Below are positions 37,501 to 50,529 of a stretch of DNA of 64,000 bases, one piece after another. Under the pieces are notes generated by a model. That model made no database searches and had not been told where the DNA came from. It saw only the letters and a program-made list of their open reading frames with translations. The stretch's first letter is position 1. The number at the start of each line of letters is the position of its first letter. This stretch comes from Lycocorax pyrrhopterus obiensis (taxonomy: Eukaryota; Chordata; Aves; Passeriformes; Paradisaeidae). The translations under genes were made by a program, and so were the position numbers. Where the stretch lies: contig JACSVZ010000009.1 in NCBI GenBank assembly GCA_014706295.1, forward strand, positions 39,177,268 through 39,241,267, in the 5' to 3' direction.

Positions 37501-40500
37501 ATATGGGTCACTTGTATGGGAACAGTTTGTGTGATTTTGTGTTTAGCAACATTGGCTCCTTTATCTTTTTGTGGTTTTCCTCAAATTACTCAGTTGTCCT
37601 TGGTCTCCTCTAACTGTGATATCATTTGTAAATTTTGGTGTTCACAACTTTTCATCTCTTCATAAAATATTAGTAGAAATACTAAATTCTCTATAGAGTA
37701 GAGTTATGTGTAATCCTACTACCAGTACTTTCAATTTTGAAGGGTGAACAAAATCAAATACACCTCGGAAAAATAATACCAGTCTTTGAGATATTGGAGA
37801 ACTGGTGGAAGCATTCGTAATTGTGGCCTTAAAAGCCACGTGCTTGTTGTCTAATCCTTATATTTTGCTTCTACATTCAAGGGGGTTTTTTAGCTTCTAG
37901 ATTGGAGAGCAGAAGAGGAGAGAGCTTCATTTGCTTAAATGTAAAAGTTTGCAGGTAGAGTGTTCTTGGCAGCAAACAGAGTTTTGCTGTGCAGGTTGAT
38001 TTCAGGGCAAAAGGAAGAGTAAACTTTAGTTTAGTAATTGATAAAACTTCATTTTAGTAAAACCTTTTGCTAATCCATAGCCACATTTATTGGAGAACAG
38101 TGGTATTCTGCAATCTATGTTTATGATATTGAAGAATGCAACATTTCTGTAGTAGTCATTTGAGCAGGAACATCCACAGGTAGCATTAAAGAACTCATAA
38201 ATATATCCTGAATAAAAGCAGGTGTTTCAGCATCATCAGTTTCTCAATTTTGCAGGGGCATAGTTGGGTTGTTGTCCTTGCCACTGCTGGTTGGTCACTC
38301 ATTCCTGAGCCACGGCTCTCCCTGCAAATGTGGAGAGTGTGGTGTCAGTGAACACACACAGCTGTCAAAGGGGAATCGCTGCTCGCAGCTGGTTGGTTTC
38401 TAAAGGCACGATATGACCGGGGTTGGTAGTGTCTGGCTCCAGACCATCTCAGGGATACATGCTACACCACATCACTCCAAAACTGGCATTGTCGAATCAG
38501 GGGGAGGTGTGGAAGTCTGTAATTCTCCAACTGTCTTTTGTAGTGGGAGTTACAGCTTATAATTTTTGTCACTGAGAAAATTTTTTGTATAATAATTTCT
38601 TTTCAAATATGCTATATGACAAAATTGAGAAGCATACTTTTATAAAGGCATATAACATAGATTTGGGTTGCTAATACTTCCAGCTGAGGCATGTCTGCCT
38701 GCAGGTAGTGAGCATTATCTCTAGCAATAACATAGTCACACTTCAGCAAAAATTTTGCTAGGAGAAAATACAAGTAGAAATTGAATAGCAGCTGCAGCCA
38801 TTGTTGTGGTTGGTAGTGGTTATATCTGTTCTTGCAGTTATTCTCATTTGACTGTTATTTGCTTGTTTGTAGGAGTTTTCGGGTGGGAGATGGAGCAGGT
38901 ATCAGTTTGGAGCTGGGGCACAGGGCAGCAGTGCTGTCAGCACAGCATGCCTGTGCTGCAGGTTCTCAGCTGTCAGTTTGCAAGTTATGTTGTTCTGTGA
39001 TACTTGTTCTGAAGGATTTCATAACTACATTAATTGCGTCTATTCCAACACCAAACTGAAAAATTATCCTATGCATGATTGAATGAATAATTGATGCATG
39101 TCCTTGTCACCTGACAGTCTGTTTGGAAAACCTAAAATCCTTCTGTGATGCTGCATGTCCCTTCTCCGCCTCAGTCTGCGATAGAAGAGAGGCTGAACTT
39201 TATCCCTCGAGATCAATCTGCTGTCTGTTTGCTAGTCTACAGAGCTGGCTTTGAGCCTTGTGCTCTGATGAAACTGTGTTCGATGGCAGTGGATTTGGAT
39301 ACCTCAGCAGAACGGAACAAAACAGATGTGGGATGGCCCAAAGGGAAGGTTCAGATTTGGAGTGTCTTGTTTCTTAGTAAGTCATGGAGCCTTGTTGACC
39401 TGAACTACTGAAAACCATTTAGCTTCTGGTACTTCATATGTTTGCAAAGTGTAAATGCTCTCCAGACATCCGTCATATGACAAAGAGGCTCCCTTTCAGG
39501 TGAGCTGCAGACAGCGCCTCAGGCCTTGAAGGACGTGGTTATAAATATGTCTTTATTCAAAATGGTTTTCTTGCTGTACCTGTCTGATACCTGCTGGTGA
39601 ATGGTTAGTTTGAAAGCTATAAAAAATATTAGTCTCGTGAGCATGTTACAACTAGATATTTGTGGATGTAGAATCTTGCCTGCTCGCTGGAGTGGAGTTA
39701 AAGTATGTAGCCATCAGCCAAAAAAAAAAAAATACTGTCTTTTCCTAGAGACAAAAATATGTTTATCGAAAAGCTAGGGTAATGTACATTTTAAGATTTT
39801 AAAAAGGACATAGTACCAAATGGTTTTTGAACCTGCATGTATTTAAGTAAAAAACAAAAAAAGTGGAAAAAATATATCTTTTAAAGAAAAAGGGATTAGG
39901 AAGAGGGTAAATTTAGTGCTAAGTCAGTTAAACACATCTCGCACATTTCTCAGGCAGCAGGTCAGGTGTGTATAGGTTTCCTTTTTGGCTAGTTAAAAGG
40001 GACTCAGTCTGCACAATTGTGCAGGTGGTTTTTATCCTGCGATTACTGAAGTCAGTTTCTTCCATGTTTTCATCAGATAACGTATTTATTTTCCTGGTTT
40101 CATCCTTAGGTCCTCATGAGCTTGTGCACTACCAATGTCCATAAAGAAAACATATCTCTGAACGCAGTGGTTAGCCTGTAATGTGATGTTTGGAGTATCT
40201 TCACTTACTGCATCTGGAAATTTCAAACCCTGCTTTTTATGTAAATGTTGGAGCCATCTTTCACAGAATTCATTTTTAGTTGCTCGCATCATCTTTGCAA
40301 GTGGGTAAGTTGTCATCTGCTGCCTCTCCATCCAAACACATTCTGCAGGCTGGCAGACAGAACGCAGAGCATGGTTCAGTTATTTGGTTGCAGGAAGCTT
40401 AAGCATGTGAATCCCGGCCTGCTGCATAGGTGAGCAGCACTCTGGCCTTGCAGCAGGATGGAACCAAAGAGAGCTGCTCCTGCCTGAAAGTATACTGACA

Positions 40501-43500
40501 GCTCTGTGAAGGAACTTGAAAACAGATAAATTTTAATCAAATCTTCCTGTAAAAACTAGAAATGTAGTACGTCTTGCTTAGGTTTTGACTTTTCATGCAC
40601 ACTGTAAAGGATGAGAAGAGCAGAGTCTTTGACCAAGAGCTGAGATGTGCCTTGTTGCTCTAAGTATAGATACACAAGAATAACTTCGTCATGTAGTAAA
40701 ATAATGTTAGTTAGTTAGCAAGTTGATTTTAGCTTATAGGAGCTTTCCCCCTCTGTACTAATGAGTATTTGTCTAATACCCTTGGTGATTTACTCTTGTT
40801 GCTTGAGTTACGCTTGTAGCTAGATAAATATGAGGATTTTCAGTGATGAGATGTTGCCTATTGTTTTTCTCATGTTGCCCTCATGAAACAAATCCAGTCC
40901 ATCCTATCCTAGCTAACAGAGTTGGTAAGAATTGTATTACCTCTTCAGCATGGATCGTGCTGGTGGCTCTTCTTACTGGCTGCAGTGGGAGGCTCAGAAA
41001 CAGGGAACGTAGGTAAGGAGCAAATATGGAAGAATAACCAATGTAAGGAAGGCAGCAGGAATACGAAGGGAAGGGATTAGGAAGTTGTGAAAAAGAACCA
41101 CTTCTGTGTGGCATCAATCCTCAAAAGGTCTGGCTTTTTCTTGGGCCTACACTAAAAGAAGTGGGATTATTCAGTACTGACAAAGCTGTCTGGATATGTC
41201 TAAGAAAACAGGAGGAGCACAGATAAGTGGGGAGTAGAGACTAATGAGAATGAAAACTTAAACCATGGTTTACTACGCTTGGCTTATTGATTTCTCATAT
41301 TTCTTCTCTTCTTCTCAGTTGTATATTCTTCCTTGTGTCAGTGATTACTTGGCTGCAAGGTTGACTGGCTCAGGAAAATACACCCCCATCTCGTCCTCAA
41401 AAGCATGGCTGCGTCAGATGAACTCACTGAACTGCTGGCTTTGCAGCTGTTTGACCAGTCGATCAGACACAAAAGAAAGTATTTCCCACGTTCCTTCCCT
41501 GTATGCTGAGAGCAGTGTGAGAGCCTGGAGTGGCCTGCTGCTGAAGCCAGCTGGTGACTCTGCCCAGCCCAGTGCTGGGGTGCTAGGGCTCTGCAGAAGG
41601 AGAAGGGCTGGGAGGCTTTAGGAGTTGGTGTGGGCCACATGGGCAGAGCAGGGTGTGCACAGTGGAGGCAGCACTATCCTCTGAAGGGGCAGTTTTGGAG
41701 CTGTTTAGGCGGGGTTTGCTTGAGCAAATCCCACAATTGCCCAAGGTGATGGTCCCTGCAAAACCCTCACTGGATGTAAAGCTGAGTCTTTATGGTGGCT
41801 TGGTTCGCTCTGCTGTGATTTGCTGTGTGGTTTCGTAAAGCCATTTGAGTGAGTCTCCACAGCAGAGGCTGAGAAAGCCACCGTTCTCAAAATTGTTTTA
41901 GGGTGTTTCAAACTGGAGGCTTCAAATTGAACAGCTTTGTCTTCCTTGCACGCTTGATCTGGACATGCCAGCCTGGAGATAGGTTGGCACTGCTTTTGGC
42001 CTTTACTTCTAAATAGAGAATTTGAAAATTCAGAATAGGTGTTAAGAATTTTCTTGGACTTATGCTACAACATGAACTATTTAAGTATTTCCCTGAAAAA
42101 TTATCCAAGTGATTGAAAGACATTATTTTTATCACAGACTGAAATGCACAGCAAATTCTCACTGTCCTCCATATTTCCAAGCTTGCTCTTGAGCTGCCTT
42201 AGAGCCGTTTACACCATGCACAGATCTGTATTCTGCAACATCCACCAAAAGGTTGTTCCAGAACGTTTAAATCTTCCAGTTCTCATGTATTCTTTGCTAT
42301 AGCAGAGAATTTAGCACGTAAACTTTGACGTTTGGTGATTTTAAGATGTAGTCAGTTGTGCTGAAATGCACTGGACAGAGCTATAAACAGTAAAATACAT
42401 TTTCTGAGTTTTCATTGTGGCTACAGAGATCCTAGATCGTCAATGTGCAGGAGCAGTTTGAGAATTAAAAGAGCTGGAATACAGGGAAGCATTAAGGTGC
42501 ATTTCTGATGGTACCTGTGTGTACTGCCTGATCCGTTAGTGCCCAGGGCTTGCGGAGAGCAGCCCAGGGCAGGACCTAGGAAACTGCAGCATTGGGCTGT
42601 GGGGGATGAGGGTTTGGACAGCCTGGGAAAGATGTAGGAGCAGTCTCCTGTTCCGGGTGATGTCTGACTGTTTGGCCACAACACCAGAGACAGGCAAAAT
42701 AACTATGAACCTAATTTTTTTGAGGGATGAAATCTGGTTGCTAGTTTTCCAATAATGAATCAGTTATCCATACCCAAATGAATGAGTAGCACAAGTCCAG
42801 AGAGTATCTTGAGCAGATAAATCCCAGTCCTGTGAAAGGAAGAAAGAGGATTTTTTATTAACTCCTCTCAACTTCTTACTCATACCAGATTTTCAGGCTC
42901 TCACAAAACCTGCTCTTACTATTTCCTGTTCCTGTAAGGTGAAGATGAGAGCCTGACTTGACTTTGTAAGTTCCTGTCTTTAAGCAGCATCCCTAGACAG
43001 GGCTGTGGTGGTGGGGACTGGGCCCTGGAGAGCTTCTCCCACTCCCTTACTCTCCTGCGCTGTCATGACCTGAGCCATGGGCCTGGCACAAGGGCGAGGG
43101 TGGATGAGCAGACTTGTTTATTAGCTCAAGTGTGTACCTAAGTGTTTGTAGGATCAGAGCCAACAGTTATTTAATGTTGAAATCAAGATTAAAAAGTCAG
43201 TAACTTTGCCAAGAAATGTGTTAATTGAAGGCACATCAGTTAAAACAACTGCCTATGTGAAAGGGTGTAGGTCTCTGATTACATCTCTTAACACTGAGAT
43301 AGATGCACAGTTAACACTGACACCTTCACTACTAATTAATTTGATTGGTTTTTATCTGGATGTTTTTATTAGATACTCAATACTGGGTATATTTTCTGTT
43401 CCAATGAATTAGCACACCTTCCAGCCAGCTCAGAGGGATGCTTTCTGGACTGGTTTGTTTCAGAAGTCTACTACAGATAGGTTGAGAAGTTATTCACAGT

Positions 43501-43919
43501 GTTGGAGTGAGAAGAGAGAGAAAACTATGGAAAAGACAAATTGAGATTGTTTCACTGCTGTGCTCATTATGTTTTTGTAGTTTTTAGTTGGTCCAGTTAA
43601 CCATTCATTTAGACAACATACTTTCGAAGTGGTCACTTACGAGGAATCAGCACTGTGTTTTTGTGGAATATAGAATGTTTTTGGCATTGTGGCACATTAT
43701 GGAAGCTTGAAAAAATCAAGTGCTTTTTTTAAAGTAAGTAGCAAAATAAAGGTGCTTTGCCTTCTCTTATGTCTTAAAGAAAACTAAAAAGTCTCTTATG
43801 TTTAATGGAATAAATACTGCAGTGATTTCGGTGTTTTAAGACATAACTTATCTATTGTAAACTGTAGTTGGAGCTTTGGGAAGAACTGGAAGTAGAGAAG
43901 TATGACCATGATGGCACAT

Positions 43920-44479
43920 TGTACTGGCTTTGGCTGGGGCGGAGTTTATTTTTTTTTCACAGTAGCTGGTAAGGGGCTGTGTTTGGGACTTGTGCCCAAC
44001 GCAGAGCTGGTAGTGCAGGACTATGTCAGTCCCTGCTGAGCAGCACTTGCCCTGCACAAGGACTGTGCTGCCCCTCACCTGTCCTCCAGCCAGCAAGGGA
44101 GGAGGCACAGCTGGACAGCTGACCTCACTGACCGAAGGGCCATCCCAGCCCAGAGGGCATTGTGCCCAGCAGTAGCATCTGGTGGAAGGAGGAGGAAGGG
44201 GGACCTTTGGAGTGATGGCATTTGCCTTTCGCAGCCACGCATGCTGGAGCCCTGCTCCAGGATGGCTGGGCACCTCGCTGCCCATGGGAAGTGGGGAATG
44301 AATTTCTTGCTTTGCCTTACTTGCGCATGGAGCTTTCACTTTTTCTATTACGCTGTTTTTATCTCAACTCAGGAGTTTTTGCACTTTTACCCTTCTATTC
44401 TCTCCCCGTCCCATGGGAAGAGGGGTGTGAGCGAGAGGCTCTGTGGGACTGAACTGCCCACCAGGTTTAAACCACATCT
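43920..44479 (+). mobile_element. Solo LTR of an avian endogenous retrovirus (ERVL-like), old copy
   Basis: Starts TGTACTGGCTTTGGCTGGGG and runs through segments I recognise from a common bird LTR family: cacagtagctggta, gctgagcagcac, acctcactgaccgaaggg, ggaggaagggggac and cccatgggaag. The degenerate polyadenylation/R region is near 44340-44370 (ctgtttttatctcaactc), and the end is gtttaaaccacat. No internal retroviral genes flank it, so it is a solo LTR left by recombination. The terminal CA is not intact. A 5-bp word CACAT occurs just before the start (43915-43919) and at 44473-44477, but the second copy overlaps the expected LTR end and is not secure as a target-site duplication. The ERVL label is from memory of the family. 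Confidence 0.8.
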
Positions 44480-45510
44480 CTAAGCAGTTAATTGATCTAA
44501 AGCTGCAAACATGCATAACTGCGTAATTGAGAATTCTATACTACTTTCTCTATTACTTAGAACCTTGGCTTTATTATTGTCCTGTATTTTGTACTTCTCT
44601 GCTGGAAATCCCAAACCATGGCAGGCACTGCCCTGTTACGTACAGGTGGAGACACGGTGGGATACATAGACCAACAAGCAGCCCCTTCTGAGAGAAGCAC
44701 ATTTGTAACTTGTGAGTTTTTGAGACTTGTCCTTTTGATTGCTTAGCAGATGTTTCTAAATGAAGGAAAGGCTTGATTGGGTCGTTTTATTACTTGATAT
44801 GCTTGCAAATTTATCAGGTCATTTAGAAACCTGAAACACTGAGTTATAGTCATAAAATAACTACGGAAAGTGGTATAAAAAATCAGACATGACACATGGA
44901 ATTGTGACGTATTCTCTGCCTTGGGTTCTTACTGCTTGATTAAAGAGTTGGCTTTTAGAAGTAAAACTTTGAAGAAACCGTTTTTATTTTCTAAAACCAT
45001 AAAGTTGTGCATTTGACTTTTCAAAATCCTATTATACAACTATTAGAGGTCATTTTTTATTCTGTTTGCTTAATTGCTGTTTAATGGGTTCTGTAGAAAT
45101 GGTCCTTGAAGCTTTAGTTGCAGCTTGTGACAGGCTCACGCAGCAGGTGTGGCAGCTTTTGTATCTGCAAGCTGAAACCAGTAAAAATAGTGTTTCAAAA
45201 ATAGCCAGATATGTCTGGTTATTCATTTGTGGCACCTTGGAAATCAAGTAGCATTTAATGTCACTTCATTTGTCGAGAGTAAGTTCTGTTCCAGTTGCAG
45301 AGTTCACTGTGGTCTTGCGCAGTCACGCACACCCACAGGCCTGGAGCTCTGGCTGAGCATGAGGAATATCTGTGGGAGCCGCCTCGGGTGAGTAGGGAGG
45401 GCCTTGCCCTGCCGCGGGGTGCCCTGACTCTGCTGGGAGAGGAAGGAATGCTCACCATGGGGCGCAGGACTTGGAGATGAGGGCGTCATTGTGGTGTGGT
45501 CCTTACAGTG

Positions 45511-45680
45511 CCATATCTGTGGTGAGGGAAGACCCGCGTCTGTGATGAGGGGAGGTGAGAGGAGACCCATGTCTGTGGTGAGGGGAGGTGAGGGGAGACC
45601 CGCGTCTGTGGTGAGGGGAGGTGAGGGGAGACCCATATCTGTGGTGAGGGGAGGTGAGGGGAGACCCGTGTCTGTGGGAG
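45511..45680. repeat. 33-bp minisatellite
   Basis: Near-identical units begin at 45533, 45566, 45599, 45632 and 45665, exactly 33 bp apart, after a partial unit from 45511. The unit core is cccrygtctgtggtgagggg followed by aggtgaggggaga. Units differ at a few sites (cgcg, catg, cata, cgtg). Since 33 is a multiple of three, both strands stay open across it, which creates false open frames. Confidence 0.92.
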
Positions 45681-47491
45681 GGGAAGAAGGCAGTGGAGTG
45701 GCTCTTGGTGTGGCTGAGCTAGCATGCTCAGGTGTCCTTGCACAGTCCTGACACCAGAAACCTGGCAGTGTTGGGTTTGCGCAGTTTCTTTTTCCATGTT
45801 CCAGAAGATAAATGGGGTGTGGATGTATGGTAAGAACATGCAGGCTCATTTCAGGGTATGGGGCAGGCTCCCTGTGCTTCACCTGCAAGGTGCTGAGGGG
45901 AAAAGGTCTGAGCTGGGTTCTCTGATGTGTTTGGGAAGCAGCTTTTCTTTCTCAGTTTGCAGCGGTAGAAGCTGGTGGGTGACCAGGGTTCTGCACCACA
46001 GGTTGCCCCCATGACTGCTCCACTGCCTCTCATCACTCATCTCCCTTGAGTTTCCCGGAACCTGTTTGATTCCCTTAGTGGCTGATGTGAAACTGCACGT
46101 GAACCATGTCACCAGCTCTTTTAGCAGACCAGAACACAGTGGTTAATAAAGACCCCATGCTAGCTTTGGAGAGCTCATGGGCCTGAATGGGAGCCATTCC
46201 TCTCACAGCCCATATGCTGCTGTACACAGAGCAGAACAAAAGCACTTGTTCTTACACCATCACCTCACCTCTACCCATAGCAGCACAGCACTCCTCTGAC
46301 AACACAGTGCTCTGCCTTTGCCTGGGCTCTGCGTACAAGCACAAGGGCAGAAACCTCCCAAGAGGCCAGTGATCCCAGGAGAGATCCCTCCAGGGCTGCC
46401 TCAAGTCCCCCTTCAACCCCATCAGAAACATGCAGCTCTGCAGCACAGGTGTGCACTGATCCTGTGGATTGCCCTGTGCTCATTCAGGTGTTCATGGCTG
46501 ATAGAACTCCAGACTGAGGGGTCTCATGGGTCTGTTCCCGGCCTTGGAGCCCGTTTGCAGCCTAAGCATCTCCTCACCCTTTGAGTAACAAATGGAACGG
46601 AGAAGGAATCTGTTCCTGTTTGTCTGCCCTAGGAATATTGAGTGAGTTTGTTCTGAAAATCTAAAATGAAATACGGGCTACTTCTAACCTTAGACCTCAC
46701 AAGCTTTATTTTCTGAAGGAAATTAAAGCATGGTATCTGTGTAGAAGCTTTGTGAATGCTACCTACTTGCTGTTTCAAAGCGTTAAAGACACTTCCTAAC
46801 TATCTCTGTAATATTAGTTAATAGTGACTTTGATAATTGAACAAATTAATTGGTTTTTCCATGGACCGGAATTGTTAGTTTGCTGCCTCTGCAATAACGC
46901 ATTTTGGGATTATTGGATGCTAATCCTGTCAGTCCTTTCCACACTATCCATAGCCGAGGGCAATTGCTTTAACTGTAGCATTTTAATTGCCTCTTTTGCA
47001 AAAAGAGCATTAGAAGCATTGCTCCCATTAAGCTTTTATTACCATAGTTAGTCTCTTCCATAGTTTGTTCTTGACAGCAGAGCATTCTGCTGTTACGTGT
47101 CATTCTTCTGTGCTGAAGACTGTATGTGGTAAACTTGTACTGATCCTGGGTGTTCTTAATAGTTAACACTAGTATTTTTCATGCATCTTGAAATTTACTG
47201 GTTTTATTAACCACCACAAAATAGTGTTTTTAAAAATAATCTTGAAGCATCATGCTGCCTGCTTGCTCCTGCGTAACCCTCGAGTTGTGTAGGTGATTCT
47301 GGTCTCCATTTGTGAAGGTGAAACACAGTCACACAACATAGATTGAGATGAGTAATGCAAAGTTCTCTGCTAATTTCGTTAAGTGTGGAAAGCTTCTAGA
47401 AAAAAATAAATATAATTTATAATCCTGAAAACTTGGGTTTTAAACATCATTGGCTGAAAATGTAAACTGTCTTAAAATCTTGTTATTGCAG

Positions 47492-47625
47492 GCAAAATGC
47501 CAGCCCCTGAGCAGACCCCAATGGTGGAGGAGGGGCTGCCGCAGACAGCGCAGGAGACTTCCACAGGCCCAGGCATGGAACCGGAGACCACTGCCACGAC
47601 CATTTTAGCTTCTGTAAAGGAACAG
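47492..47625 (+). CDS. PKP4: PKP4 exon 2: start codon and N-terminal 43 residues
   Basis: An acceptor (ttattgcag) ends at 47491, the ATG is at 47497-47499 and the donor is CAG|GTATCT at 47625/47626. The exon gives 43 complete codons, beginning M-P-A-P-E-Q and including GPGMEPETTATTILASVKEQ. This is nearly identical to the N-terminus of human plakophilin-4 (p0071) as I recall it. PKP4 is a p120-catenin-subfamily armadillo protein that binds cadherin tails at adherens junctions and desmosomal partners. It is also reported to regulate RhoA during cytokinesis. The start context (A at -3, C at +4) is adequate, not ideal. The exon ends in phase 0 and joins GAG of exon 3, giving the expected K-E-Q-E-L-Q. 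Reading past the donor adds intronic codons to 47733 and is not the protein. Confidence 0.96.
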
Positions 47626-50529
47626 GTATCTGCCTCATTTTCAGCAGTTCATCAGTTCAGAGTGTGTGTGGAGTTAACCGCTGTCTCTTACATTGCTGGA
47701 ACAACCATTACTGTTTGTTTCTGTAGCATGTGACCCAGTGTCACCATAGTATATTTCGTGTATCAGTTTTAGAATCTGAATATAAGTGGTTCATTTACCT
47801 GCATTAAACAGAAGCATCATTCTGGTATTCTGTATCCCTTGGAATGTCTGCACTGCTGTTGTAAGTTAGACTGGAAATGCAGGTTTACTGTTAAAAAAGA
47901 AGAAAAGCTAGTGTAGAATTGATGCAACATTGGAATCAGTCCTTTTAAGTCCTGCAAAGCAAAATGTTCAGTGCTACGAAGTCCTGCACATACAGATTGG
48001 CTATGATTAATTGTACTTTATTAAAAAATGGGCTTTAAACTCTGAGTTTGGTTTCAGTTATCAATACCAAGGTACTAATACATTTTAAATCTGCAGCACA
48101 TTTATGGGTGTGTATCTAAAGTGATAATTTCTATAGGAAAAATAAAATTGTGTTTGCAATCAAATTCAGCCTTAATTTGTAAAGATCATTGAAGTGGGAA
48201 AAATTGCAGTTCTACAAGGAAACACTCCAGTTAAAGTTTTTGTTCTTTTTTCTTTTTAAATTTAAAGAATACAAAGGGAGAAGGGATACTTTGGCTTTCA
48301 TTGTATCATGAGAAATAATGATCATCTTTATTGACTTAATACACAAACTGTAACATCTGAACTTCAGAATAAATCTGCTTTGCTGTCTCTGTTTTGGAAC
48401 TTCCTTTGAGATGAATCAGGATTTGATTCAAGATGGTAGCCCTGAATGCAAGCACTTGATATATTAGTTCTTATGTTGTCCTGTATTAATATTTTTTTAA
48501 AAGGTGAGAATTAGGTTATATCTTCTTGAGATCAACAGTTTTCATACACATAATACCTTTTGTTAAATAAAAATTTTCTGCAGGTTGATGAAATTTGAAT
48601 CTTAATTTTCATGCCTAAATTCATAGTTTCAAAAGTAATTTAAGGTGACAATAGCAACCCTAAAAATTTCTTAGTGGTGTTAAAATTAATATTCACATTT
48701 GCAGTGTGCAGGGTATCAATGCCAGAGGCTGTTGCAGTGTGAAAAGTCAGCCAAGAGTTACAGGTGCCTTCAGTCCCCTCTCACCAAACAGCAGTTTGCC
48801 TTGTGCCATCTTAGGCTCACAAATGGCCATTAGGACTCATTTGCTTAAAGTGCGTTTGTGGTGGCTTTAAGCTGGTCCATTTTATGTTGCAGTGCACAAA
48901 GAGTGTGCTCATGGTAGTGGCTGAGCTGATGAGCAGAGTGGTAGTGTCAGAGCTGGGATCTCTAGGCAGGGATCCCACTGCCCAGGATGGCTCCGTGCTG
49001 CCGCTGCAGCCGTGGTGGATCACACTGAGCGAGCGGTTGGGGCAGCGCTGTCTGAAACAGCTTCGTGCACGAGTATGCAGTACAGGCATTTGTTAGTGTT
49101 CCTTTGCCTGCCCAAGCAATGTTTTTATCTTTTTATTAGTCCTAGAGAAAAAATTATAATGGAATATTTCTTTCTTTGGAAAAGAAGGTTAAAACCTCTT
49201 TCTCTTTCCATTTATAAAAAGACTATTAAATATGTGGGCTATTACATAACTAAATTCTGATGACAGCTAAAAAAATTTAGTTTGTCATTAATCGTTAGCG
49301 TTACACAAACTTCAGAACTGGAGCCTTACTGTGAAATGTATAGACACATAAAACGAGTGTGGGGGGAGGAAGATGTAAATTGTCCTTCACTCTTGGAAGT
49401 GATCATATGAAAGAATTAAGAGCTGAACTGTTGCTTTCTGGTATTTTTTTCTGTTGATAATAATTATGGACACTGACATGTTCAACACCCTTCCTGTGTG
49501 GCAGAAAGCCCAGAGCAGAATATTTTCCAGTGAAGTTCTTTACTTTATTAAGCTTGAACAGAAACTGCTACACTGTTTGCTGTTTCCTTTGGTACAGGAA
49601 TTGCTGCGAGGTGCAGCAGGTCAGTGTTTGTAAAATAGACTGCCACACCCTGACCCAAGTACTTCAGAAACACTGCAGTGGAAACACAATCAAGAAAAGC
49701 CTTTATTATTACTTGTCAAATTGGGCAAGATTTTAACTTAAAAACTTTTTTAAAATACTACAGTAGTTCTAAGATAGATAAATGTATTGAATTACTTTAG
49801 GCTTTCTGCCATGGCTGTGAGATGTTAGTTACAATTATATAAAAAGTTGCACTAATTAGCGTATGAACCCTACAAGCTGCTTCTAAATAAACTCTCCATT
49901 TGTTTCCACTCGTTTCCTTTTCGTAGGACAGCAAATCAGTTTAAAGCAACTATTTTACCAAACTGGAGTGTGTCCTCTAAACTCTGATCGGTTTCTCATT
50001 GAGGCAGGTATCAGTCAGCTGGGTCAATCTCCCTTGGTCATATTTTAGGAAAGGAACATTTCAATTCACTCATAGTGTTATAAAATAATACGAGCAGAAC
50101 AGGTGTAACCTGTGAAGAAATTTAGATCACTACAGCTTTGTGCTTTTCTGACAAAGCTCAAGGTCTGTTTTAAAGTGAAAATATTTTTCGTTAGTATAAA
50201 TCCCAACAGTGCCACCACAACTGGTTTTGGCTGGGCAGGGGGACAGTTCTGTCATGCGACTGAGTTACTCTGTTTGTGGGAGCACAGGTGGGTGTGCTTT
50301 TGGATCATAATCAGGGAGGGACTGACTCATACTGGTATAAGTTATATCTCTAGTTGGTGGCCTGCTGAGCCACTGAGCCACTCTTGAGTCCATGAGGCTG
50401 AATGGGATTCCCTGAGGGCACTGAGGGAGCTGCAGAATAGCTCACCCAACCACTCCCCATTATTTGTAATCAGTCCTGGCTCACTGGGAGGTTCCAGATG
50501 ACTGAAGGTGCCAGTGTGATGCCCATCCA

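Larger units (their letters stand above)
20394..47491 (+). other. PKP4: PKP4 intron 1 (about 27 kb)
   Basis: Runs from the exon 1 donor GTGAGT to the acceptor tgttattgcag ending at 47491. It is largely AT-rich, with a T/G-rich sense strand. It contains the rest of the CpG island to about 21450, a CpG cluster at 24365-24640, a (TG)n at 34482-34502, an LTR at 43920-44479 and a 33-bp minisatellite at 45511-45680. GC-richer patches without recognised content lie near 23160-23940, 25380-25800 and 33730-34030. No further exon could be supported, though an additional 5' UTR exon would be hard to see. Confidence 0.8.

Noticed and set aside
45304..45888. 194-codon Pro/Ser/Thr-rich frame with 11-residue repeats on the minus strand
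   Set aside because: The repeats are the 33-bp minisatellite read in one frame; the repeat unit length explains the openness.
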